In this document: positions 1-5,689 of the stretch, in pieces
How positions within the stretch are numbered: position 1 is the first letter of the stretch
Layout of the letters: each line of letters begins with the position of its first letter
NCBI GenBank assembly: GCA_003517845.1
Contig: DOZU01000046.1
Location: forward strand, 1-9,743
Direction of reading: 5' to 3'
From: Clostridiales bacterium
Lineage (GTDB): Bacteria > Bacillota > Sulfobacillia > UBA995
Length of the DNA stretch: 9,743 bases
Position numbers and translations under genes: made by a program
The notes under the pieces: generated by a model
Database searches by the model: none
Told to the model about the DNA's origin: nothing
What the model saw: the letters and a program-made list of their open reading frames with translations, nothing else

Positions 1-18
1 GGAGACCGCGTTTTCGGG

Positions 19-47
19 GTAGGGGCGGGTTCGGAACCCGCCCCTAC
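19..47. repeat. Perfect 13-bp inverted repeat (dispersed-palindrome type)
   Basis: The left arm GTAGGGGCGGGTT (19-31) is exactly complementary to the right arm AACCCGCCCCTAC (35-47), with a 3-nt spacer CGG. There is no T-run on either side, so a canonical intrinsic terminator is not supported. Palindromes with a GTAGGGGCG...CGCCCCTAC core are, from memory, often scattered as intergenic repeats in several bacterial phyla, so a REP/MITE-like dispersed element is the best reading. Copy number cannot be seen from this window. Confidence 0.6.
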
Positions 48-50
48 AAT

Positions 51-72
51 GGCCGCGAGCATTACCGCGGCC
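51..72. other. 7-bp hairpin upstream of the ornithine carbamoyltransferase gene
   Basis: GGCCGCG (51-57) and CGCGGCC (66-72) are exact inverted repeats around an 8-nt loop. It lies in the leader of the carbamoyltransferase gene, just after the 13-bp palindrome. It may be an operator, a leader structure or simply GC-rich chance. No convincing ARG-box-like operator or sigma-70 promoter was recognised in 48-121. Confidence 0.3.
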
Positions 73-121
73 GCGATCACGACCGGGAACACATTTTCGG
101 ACGAGGAGAGGAGATGAGGCT

Positions 122-1054
122 GTGACCGTGTGCATGCGGGGCAAGGATATCGTCTCAGTATACGACCTCACGCCGGAAGAAGTCTGGCAAACACTCAAGC
201 TGGCCGAAACCTTCAAGCTTCGCCAGAAGGCGGGCCTGATGGACCGCCCGCTGGCGGGCAAGACGCTCGCTATGATTTTCCATAAGCCTTCCACCCGCAC
301 CCGGGTGTCGTTCGAGGTCGGGATATGGCAACTCGGCGGCTACGCGTTGTACCTGGGAGCCTCCGACCTGCAATTGCGTAGAGGGGAAACCTTGGCCGAT
401 ACTGCGCGCACCCTTTCCGGGTACGTCGACGGCATCATGATCCGCACTTTCGCCCACGATGACGTAGTGGAACTTGCCCGGTACGCCACGGTGCCCGTCA
501 TCAATGGTCTGACGGACTACCTGCATCCGTGCCAGGCGCTGACCGACATCTTCACGATTGCGGAGAAGCGCGGACGTCTGACCGGCCTCAAGCTCGTATA
601 CGTTGGCGACGGGAACAACGTGGCCAATGCCCTCCTGCATGCGGGGGCGAAGGTGGGCCTGCAGGTGGTGGTGGCCACCCCGGAGGGTCACGAGCCCGAC
701 CAGCGGGTGGTAGCCGAGGCCCGCCAAGACGCCTCCCGGACGGGAGGCAGCGTCGAGCTGTCCAACCGGCCCCGCGAAGCGGTGCGGGAAGCGGACGTGA
801 TCTACACCGATGTATGGGCCAGCATGGGGCAGGAGGCGGAAGAAGCGCAGCGCAAGCGCATCTTTCAGCCGTTCCAGGTCAACCAGTCGCTCATCAGCGC
901 CGCCCGCCCCGACGTCCTCTTCATGCACTGCCTGCCCGCGCATCGGGGTGACGAGGTGACCGACGAAGTGGTGGATGGACCGCACTCGATCGTATTTGAC
1001 CAGGCAGAGAACCGATTGCACCTGCAGAAGGCCCTGATGGCCCTGGTGATGTGA
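122..1054 (+). CDS. argF: Ornithine carbamoyltransferase
   Basis: Cytoplasmic enzyme that transfers the carbamoyl group from carbamoyl phosphate to ornithine, giving citrulline and phosphate, in arginine biosynthesis (or in reverse in arginine deiminase-type catabolism). At 310 aa it has the usual length. Visible motifs: the carbamoyl-phosphate site STRTR (57-61), RRGET (86-90), HPCQ (135-138), the ornithine-specific DVWASMG loop (230-236) and HCLP (269-272). The DxxxSMG loop separates it from putrescine carbamoyltransferases and YgeW-like paralogues. The GTG start at 122 follows a GAGGAGAGGAG ribosome-binding site (103-113) by 8 nt. An in-frame ATG at 134 is an alternative; an ATG at 114 is out of frame and stops at once. 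The next gene starts 40 nt downstream on the same strand, so the two are probably co-transcribed. No other arginine gene or carbamate kinase is in view, so the direction of the pathway is not decided. Confidence 0.95.
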   Translation: MTVCMRGKDIVSVYDLTPEEVWQTLKLAETFKLRQKAGLMDRPLAGKTLAMIFHKPSTRTRVSFEVGIWQLGGYALYLGASDLQLRRGETLADTARTLSGYVDGIMIRTFAHDDVVELARYATVPVINGLTDYLHPCQALTDIFTIAEKRGRLTGLKLVYVGDGNNVANALLHAGAKVGLQVVVATPEGHEPDQRVVAEARQDASRTGGSVELSNRPREAVREADVIYTDVWASMGQEAEEAQRKRIFQPFQVNQSLISAARPDVLFMHCLPAHRGDEVTDEVVDGPHSIVFDQAENRLHLQKALMALVM

Positions 1055-1094
1055 CGGGATGAAGGCAGCCTGACTCGGGAGGAGAGAGTTCGAT

Positions 1095-2420
1095 ATGGGC
1101 AAGCGCGTGATCATCATGGGAGCTGCCGGCCGCGATTTCCACAACTTCAACGTGGTATACCGCGACGATCCCCACTCGGAGGTCGTCGCCTTCACGGCCA
1201 CTCAGATCCCCGATATTGACGATCGGATGTACCCGCCCCAGTTGGCCGGCCCTCGCTATCCCCGCGGGATTCCCATCGAGCCGGAGGAGTCGCTGGTCGA
1301 GTTGATCCGGGAGAAGCGGGCCGATCAGGTGGTCTTCGCTTACAGCGATGTCTCCCACGAGTACGTGATGCACCGCGGGTCGGTCGTCCTGGCGGCCGGC
1401 GCTGATTTCGTGTTGCTGGGGCCTCGTTCCACCATGCTGGCGTCGACCAGGCCGGTCGTCGCCGTGTGCGCGACGCGCACGGGCGCGGGCAAGAGCCAGA
1501 CCACTCGTCGCGCGGCGGAGATCCTCAAGGCCATGGGCAAGCGGGTCGTGGTGATCCGGCATCCCATGCCCTACGGGGACCTGGTGCGGCAGGCGGTCCA
1601 ACGCTTCGCCACCTATCAGGACCTGACCGATCACGGGTGCACGATTGAGGAACGCGAGGAATACGAGCCGCATATCGATCGGGGGAGCATCGTCTACGCG
1701 GGCGTCGATTACGGCGCCATCCTCGAGCGCGCCCAGGCCGAAGCCGACGTTATCCTGTGGGATGGCGGCAACAATGACTTGCCGTTCTATCGGCCCGACT
1801 TGCACATCACCGTCGCCGACCCCCACCGGCCGGGGCACGAACTCCGCTATCACCCCGGCGAGGCCAATCTCCGCGCGGCGGATGTGGTGGTCATCAACAA
1901 GGTCGACAGCGCCACCGCCGAGGGTCTCGCCACGGTGCGGCGCAACGTCCGGGAGGCTAACCCGCGCGCCCGGGTGATCGAGGCCGCTTCGCCGATCACC
2001 TTGACCGAACCCCAGACGGTGCGCGGCAAGCGGGTGTTGGTGATCGAGGATGGGCCTACCCTCACCCATGGCGAGATGCCGTACGGCGCGGGCGTGATCC
2101 TGGCCCGGCAACTGGGCGCTTCCGAACTCATCGACCCGCGGCCCTACGCCGTGGGCAGCATTGCCGAGGTGTTTGCCCGCTATCCGCACATCGGTCCGCT
2201 CGTGCCCGCCATGGGTTATGGCCAGCGTCAAGTGGACGAACTCGAACGCACCATCGACGCGACGCCCGCCGACCTGGTAATAGTGGCAACTCCCATCGAT
2301 CTGCGCCGGGTCCTGAAACTCAGCAAGCCGGCGGTCCGGGTGCGCTATGATCTGGAAGAGCGGGGCGACCTTACCCTCACCCAGGTCCTCAAGGAGGTGC
2401 TGGCCCGAGTTTCCCGGTGA
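1095..2420 (+). CDS. Cyclic 2,3-diphosphoglycerate synthetase-like P-loop GTPase (COG2403 type)
   Basis: A 441-aa protein with an N-terminal Rossmann-like segment (about 1-115), a central P-loop NTPase domain and a C-terminal extension. The P-loop is TRTGAGKSQTT (127-137), the WDGGNND stretch (222-228) is in the Walker B region, and NKVD (268-271) is a G4-type base-specificity motif, so GTP binding is likely. This architecture matches the family that includes the archaeal cyclic 2,3-diphosphoglycerate synthetase, which closes 2,3-diphosphoglycerate into its cyclic anhydride using ATP. Many bacterial homologues are called simply predicted GTPases. Family membership is well supported; the cPGS activity is not, and the NKxD motif argues for caution. 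The ATG at 1095 follows GGGAGGAGAG by roughly 10 nt. It lies 40 nt after the ornithine carbamoyltransferase gene and 44 nt before the next gene, so it is the middle gene of an apparent operon. This suggests a link to amino-acid or carbamoyl-phosphate metabolism that remains unproven. Confidence 0.8.
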   Translation: MGKRVIIMGAAGRDFHNFNVVYRDDPHSEVVAFTATQIPDIDDRMYPPQLAGPRYPRGIPIEPEESLVELIREKRADQVVFAYSDVSHEYVMHRGSVVLAAGADFVLLGPRSTMLASTRPVVAVCATRTGAGKSQTTRRAAEILKAMGKRVVVIRHPMPYGDLVRQAVQRFATYQDLTDHGCTIEEREEYEPHIDRGSIVYAGVDYGAILERAQAEADVILWDGGNNDLPFYRPDLHITVADPHRPGHELRYHPGEANLRAADVVVINKVDSATAEGLATVRRNVREANPRARVIEAASPITLTEPQTVRGKRVLVIEDGPTLTHGEMPYGAGVILARQLGASELIDPRPYAVGSIAEVFARYPHIGPLVPAMGYGQRQVDELERTIDATPADLVIVATPIDLRRVLKLSKPAVRVRYDLEERGDLTLTQVLKEVLARVSR

Positions 2421-2464
2421 CGTCGCCATCAGGGGGGAACGCGCCGGGAGCAGTCGGGAAACCT

Positions 2465-2734
2465 ATGATACCCGGGGTGGTCTGGTCGACTTTCCTCATG
2501 GTGTTCCTGGCGGAGTTGGGCGATAAAACCCAACTGGCGACGATGCTGCTTGCGGCCAAGTCTCGCTCGCCCGGGTCGGTCCTGGTCGGCGCGTCCCTTG
2601 CCCTGCTGTTGACCACGGCGCTGGGCGTGGTGATGGGAGCCGCGATGTCACGGCTGGTGCCCGCGACCTATCTGCGCTGGTCGGCCGGTCTCGGGTTCAT
2701 CGCCGTCGGCATCCTCTTGCTGCTTCGACGATGA
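2465..2734 (+). CDS. Half-size GDT1/TMEM165 (UPF0016) family membrane protein
   Basis: An 89-aa inner-membrane protein with three hydrophobic segments (about 4-16, 37-60 and 69-87). The first runs into the signature motif ELGDKTQ (17-23 from the ATG), the E-x-G-D-[KR]-[TS] hallmark of the UPF0016/GDT1 family of Mn2+/Ca2+ transporters. Full-length members carry the motif twice in about 200 aa. This is a single-repeat version, which in prokaryotes is expected to work as a homo- or heterodimer; no second half-gene is visible. I chose the ATG at 2465 because it gives the family-like N terminus and has a weak GGGA nearby. A GTG at 2417 is also possible: it overlaps the upstream TGA as GTGA and would add 16 polar residues. 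The last 87 nt overlap the 3' end of a convergent gene, with no room for a terminator between them. Confidence 0.8.
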   Translation: MIPGVVWSTFLMVFLAELGDKTQLATMLLAAKSRSPGSVLVGASLALLLTTALGVVMGAAMSRLVPATYLRWSAGLGFIAVGILLLLRR

Positions 2735-3139
2735 TCGGGCCAAGCGCGCGAAGAACGACGCCATCCGGGCTTGCTCCTCGGCGCCGGCCGGCCGGTTGGC
2801 GGCGGCCCAACGCCGGCGGGCTCCCCGGTAGGCATCGATGGCTCCCGCAATGACCAGAGGAGCCAGGATGGGCTGCCAGGACAGGCCATAGAATGGCCGG
2901 GGCATCGGCAACAGGAACGAACGCCAGCCCCAAAAAACGATGAAGAGGAAGGCCGCCTTGACATAGTGCCCGTTCAGAAACTGGCCGGAGCCGACCAGTG
3001 GCGGCCAAAGAGAGAAGAAGGCGGGGATCGAAGGATAGGTTGGCGGGATAGTGGGCACCCGGCGGGCGATGGCGCCATCGAGCGGGTCCAGAAGGTGCAG
3101 GGTCAAGGCCAGACCGGCGAGGTAGATGAGGTAGTTCAC
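2648..3139 (-). CDS. Small membrane protein of unknown function
   Basis: A 163-aa protein, not recognised with certainty. Hydrophobic segments lie at about 2-17, 40-56, 62-79 and 88-103. The stretch around residues 43-62 has the pattern S-x-x-x-P-x-x-G-x-G-Q-x-x-N-G-x-x-x-K-A, which resembles the TM2-like small membrane proteins with a GxGQxxNGxxxKG core. That resemblance is only suggestive. The C-terminal tail from about 105 is hydrophilic and rich in R, A, Q, E and D; residues 136-163 are encoded antisense to the end of the GDT1-like gene. The GTG start at 3139 overlaps the TGA of the preceding gene in a GTGA arrangement, which indicates translational coupling. The same frame stays open upstream to 3607, but only the part from this GTG looks like a real protein. 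It is the last gene of the importer operon. Confidence 0.65.
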   Translation of the reverse strand: MNYLIYLAGLALTLHLLDPLDGAIARRVPTIPPTYPSIPAFFSLWPPLVGSGQFLNGHYVKAAFLFIVFWGWRSFLLPMPRPFYGLSWQPILAPLVIAGAIDAYRGARRRWAAANRPAGAEEQARMASFFARLARSSSKQQEDADGDEPETGRPAQIGRGHQP

Positions 3140-3768
3140 CGTCCCGCTCCTGCCTCGAAGGTGATGCTGCCCATGATCCACCGGTAATCTGCCTCGTAGT
3201 ACGGGAAGAGAATGACGGGCACCAGGTAAGTTGCCTGGTAGTAAGCGCTCGCCACCCGGAAATAAACATCGTATTGATAGTGGCGAACCGTCACTCCGGC
3301 CAGGGAAATACCGAGTTCTTTCAGGTAGCGCATGCCCGGGTAACGGGCGAAGGTGAAGTCGAAATCGCGGGCTACCCGCGTGGGCGCCCGGTGAAAGAGG
3401 CGGTAGCGCCCGGCGGCTTCGCGCCGCTCGTGTTCCCGATAGGCCGCGTAGTCTTCGAGACTCTGCCCCCGTTCGAGGGAGATGGTGCGGAGCCGGATCC
3501 GGGCGAGACCTCCCAGCGGGCTCGCCCGGAAGATCACCCCCCTGGCTTCCCCGGGCAGCTCGCCGGGCAAGGGAACGGTCGAGATGCGCCAAGCGTCGAG
3601 GCTCCATGGCAATGTGAAACTGACCCCGGCTGCGGGCACCGCGTGGACGTGGCCTTCATCGCGATACAAGCCTGCCAACGCGCCGGCCAGCAATGTCCAG
3701 CACGCGACGCGGAGCCAGGCGCGGCCAACCCGCCGGTCAATGGTCGAGGCGCGGGTCCAAGGCATCAC
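3136..3768 (-). CDS. N-terminally anchored extracytoplasmic protein of unknown function
   Basis: About 210 aa (209 from the ATG at 3765), not recognised. Residues about 17-34 form one hydrophobic segment after an arginine-rich N terminus, consistent with a membrane anchor or uncleaved signal; there is no lipobox. The rest looks like a compact globular domain: alternating short strands, a SLEDYAAYREHERREA helix (about 104-119), and an aromatic-rich C terminus ending IMGSITFEAG. That order and the final SITFE strand recall the PsbP/DUF1795-like fold of exported proteins, but this is inference from pattern only. The GTG at 3768 is followed directly by an ATG at 3765; GGGAG lies about 9 nt before the GTG, supporting a start here even though it overlaps the DppC-like permease gene by about 30 nt. 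The downstream gene starts on its stop codon. Position in the operon suggests co-expression with the peptide importer. Confidence 0.7.
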   Translation of the reverse strand: MMPWTRASTIDRRVGRAWLRVACWTLLAGALAGLYRDEGHVHAVPAAGVSFTLPWSLDAWRISTVPLPGELPGEARGVIFRASPLGGLARIRLRTISLERGQSLEDYAAYREHERREAAGRYRLFHRAPTRVARDFDFTFARYPGMRYLKELGISLAGVTVRHYQYDVYFRVASAYYQATYLVPVILFPYYEADYRWIMGSITFEAGAGR

Positions 3769-4615
3769 GTAGCGCGTCTCCCACCAGGTTGAAGCTCATC
3801 ACCGTCACGAAGATGAACAAACCGGGATAGACCGTGTACCACCATGCCCGCCGGATATAATCCCTTCCCTCGAACAACATATTCCCCCAGCTCGGAGTGG
3901 GTGGCTGCACCCCGAGACCGAGATAAGACAAGGCGGACTCGGTGAGGATGGCCCCGGCCACGCTGAGCGTTGCGGCCACGATGATCGGTGCCATGGCGTT
4001 GGGCAGGATGTGGCGGAAGATGATTTTCGGGTCAGGCGCCCCGAGCGCCCGGGCCGCCTCGGTGAAATCCTGTTCCCTCAGGCTGAGGAAGGCCGCGCGG
4101 ACCAGTCGAGCAACCGGCGGCCAGGAGATGAGGCCGATGGTGGCGATGATGTTGAAGATGCTCGGTCCGATGACGGCCACCACGGTAAGGATCAGGAAGA
4201 GGGCGGGGAAGGAGATCACGATGTCCGTGAACCGCATCAAGACGTTGTCGATCCACCCGCCGTAGAATCCGGCAATCGCACCGATGAGCGTGCCGGCCGT
4301 GATCATGATGCCCACCGCGACGAAACCCACGCTCAAAGAGATGCGCGCCCCAAACAGCACTCGGGTGAGGATATCCCGCCCGAAGAAGTCGGTGCCCAGG
4401 GGATGAGTGGCGCAGGGCGGCTCGAGGCGGTTTCCGAGGTCGATCGCATATGGCGAATGGGCGGTGAGGTGCGGCGCGAGAATAGCCGCTGCGTATAACA
4501 ACACCAGTATTACCAGCCCCGCGATGGCCAGGCGGTGCCGCCGGAAGCGGGACCAGAAGATCGCCCTCCATGAGAGATCGCGTTCAGCTTGGGCCAGCAT
4601 CATCGTCCGCGCCAT
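3737..4615 (-). CDS. ABC transporter permease, DppC/OppC type
   Basis: A 292-aa inner-membrane permease of a peptide/nickel-type (family 5) ABC importer. It has the usual N-terminal transmembrane helix (about 28-48), the HPLGTDFFGRD signature (71-81) of the DppC/OppC branch, further membrane helices, and the EAA coupling loop EAARALGAPDPKIIFRHILP (186-205) that contacts the ATPase. The C-terminal LGLGVQPPTPSWG (232-244) is also characteristic, and the length is typical. The ATG at 4615 is preceded by AGGGGG with 7 nt spacing, and the stop of the DppB-like gene is 12 nt upstream. It forms the transmembrane pore with the DppB-type partner; the exact substrate cannot be told from permeases. Its 3' end overlaps the next gene by about 30 nt. 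Confidence 0.95.
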   Translation of the reverse strand: MARTMMLAQAERDLSWRAIFWSRFRRHRLAIAGLVILVLLYAAAILAPHLTAHSPYAIDLGNRLEPPCATHPLGTDFFGRDILTRVLFGARISLSVGFVAVGIMITAGTLIGAIAGFYGGWIDNVLMRFTDIVISFPALFLILTVVAVIGPSIFNIIATIGLISWPPVARLVRAAFLSLREQDFTEAARALGAPDPKIIFRHILPNAMAPIIVAATLSVAGAILTESALSYLGLGVQPPTPSWGNMLFEGRDYIRRAWWYTVYPGLFIFVTVMSFNLVGDALRDALDPRLDH

Positions 4616-4627
4616 CCCGGGACCCCC

Positions 4628-5581
4628 TTAGTCATACTTGATGCGAGGGTCGACCAGCCCGTAGGCCAGGTCGGCCAGGAAGTTGCCGGCGACGACCAGC
4701 GTCGCGGCGATGGTGTTGATCGCCATCACCGTGGGGTAATCCCGCCGCATGATCGCCGTCCAGGCCATACGGCCGATCCCGGGGAGGGCGAAGACCTGTT
4801 CGGTAACGAGCGCCCCGCCAAAGAAACCGGGCAACGCCAGCCCGACGAGCGTGATCAGCGGGAGCAGCGCGTTCTTGAGGGCATGCCGGTAGATGACCAC
4901 CCGCTCCGCCAGGCCCTTCGAGCGGGCGGTCCGGACGTAATCCTGCCGGATTACCTCCAGCATGCTGGATCGGGTATAACGGAAGTAGCCGGCCAGGGCA
5001 CCTCCATAGCCGAGGACGATGACCGGCATGATGAGATGGCGGGTCCGGTCCCAGAGGTTGAAGCCGAGACCATGAGTCTGTATGCCCTGGGCGGGCAGCC
5101 AACCCAGGGTGATGGTGAACAGCAGCATCAGGATCAAGGCGAACCAGAAGTTGGGAAGGGACAGACCCACGAAGGCGAAAGCGCTGGCCACATGATCGGT
5201 TCTGGAGTACTGGCGTACGGCGCAGACGATCCCCAGGGGGATGCCGATACAGAAGGACACCAGGAACGCGGCGGCCATCAACAGGAAAGTGAGGTCGATG
5301 CGCTCGACGACGCGTTCGAGGACCGGCCGGCCGTCATCAAAAGATCGGCCGAGGTCCCCCCGCAGCAGGCGGACGACCCACCGGTAATACTGGACGTGCA
5401 GGGGCCGGTCCAAGCCCAGCGCTCGTTCCATGGCTTCGAAGGATGCCGGGTCCGCGGTGGGATCGACCAGCAAGGCGGCCGGCGAGCCCGGAGCCAGATG
5501 GATGATGAAGAAACTGATCATGGTGATGCCGAGCAGGACGGGAACGGCCTGGAGCACTCGGCGAAGCACGTACCTTCGCAT
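4628..5581 (-). CDS. ABC transporter permease, DppB/OppB type
   Basis: A 317-aa inner-membrane permease of a family 5 (peptide/nickel-type) importer. It opens with the family's N terminus (RRVLQAVPVLLGITMISFF, 7-25), then GDLGRS (75-80), several membrane helices, and the EAA loop beginning YVRTARSKGL (215-224). FALPGIG (264-270) and the terminal DPRIKYD complete a full-length protein. The ATG at 5581 follows a strong GGGAGGAGGGGG ribosome-binding site by about 5 nt. It is separated from the binding-protein gene by 108 nt holding two hairpins, and from the DppC-like gene by 12 nt. It is the pore partner of that protein. Confidence 0.95.
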   Translation of the reverse strand: MRRYVLRRVLQAVPVLLGITMISFFIIHLAPGSPAALLVDPTADPASFEAMERALGLDRPLHVQYYRWVVRLLRGDLGRSFDDGRPVLERVVERIDLTFLLMAAAFLVSFCIGIPLGIVCAVRQYSRTDHVASAFAFVGLSLPNFWFALILMLLFTITLGWLPAQGIQTHGLGFNLWDRTRHLIMPVIVLGYGGALAGYFRYTRSSMLEVIRQDYVRTARSKGLAERVVIYRHALKNALLPLITLVGLALPGFFGGALVTEQVFALPGIGRMAWTAIMRRDYPTVMAINTIAATLVVAGNFLADLAYGLVDPRIKYD

Positions 5582-5596
5582 TGAATCCCCCTCCTC

Positions 5597-5621
5597 CCGG
5601 TCGTCCCGCCCGCGCGACCGG
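5597..5621 (-). promoter_or_regulatory. Hairpin before the DppB-type gene
   Basis: CCGGTCG (5597-5603) pairs perfectly with CGACCGG (5615-5621) around an 11-nt loop. In the transcript it lies immediately before the ribosome-binding site of the DppB-type permease gene. It may stabilise the upstream binding-protein message or limit permease translation. There is no U-tract, so full termination is unlikely. Confidence 0.4.
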
Positions 5622-5625
5622 CGCA

Positions 5626-5651
5626 GAGGGCGCCCTTGGACGGACGCCCTC
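5626..5651 (-). promoter_or_regulatory. Hairpin after the substrate-binding protein gene
   Basis: GAGGGCG (5626-5632) pairs perfectly with CGCCCTC (5645-5651) around a 12-nt loop. It is the first of two tandem stem-loops between the binding-protein and permease genes. Such structures commonly protect the 3' end of the binding-protein mRNA or attenuate transcription so that binding protein exceeds permease. No U-run follows, so this is an inferred role. Confidence 0.4.
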
Positions 5652-5689
5652 CACCCGTCGCCTCGAGCGAGGTCCCCTGTAAGTTGGTT

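Noticed and set aside
155..2429. Long minus-strand frames opposite the ornithine carbamoyltransferase and GTPase genes
   Set aside because: No family features; both are antisense to well-supported plus-strand proteins.
2791..2817. GC-rich hairpin just after the GDT1-like gene as a terminator
   Set aside because: The stem is interrupted by a 2-nt bulge, there is no T-run, and it lies inside the coding region of the minus-strand membrane protein.
3140..3607. Upstream part of the minus-strand frame that contains the small membrane protein
   Set aside because: It overlaps the anchored protein in another frame, is arginine/proline-rich without domain character, and the GTG at 3139 gives a better start coupled to the upstream stop.
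4589..5584. A 331-codon plus-strand frame opposite the DppB-type gene
   Set aside because: Polar, low-complexity translation rich in D, E, Q and G, antisense to a clear permease; a shadow frame.
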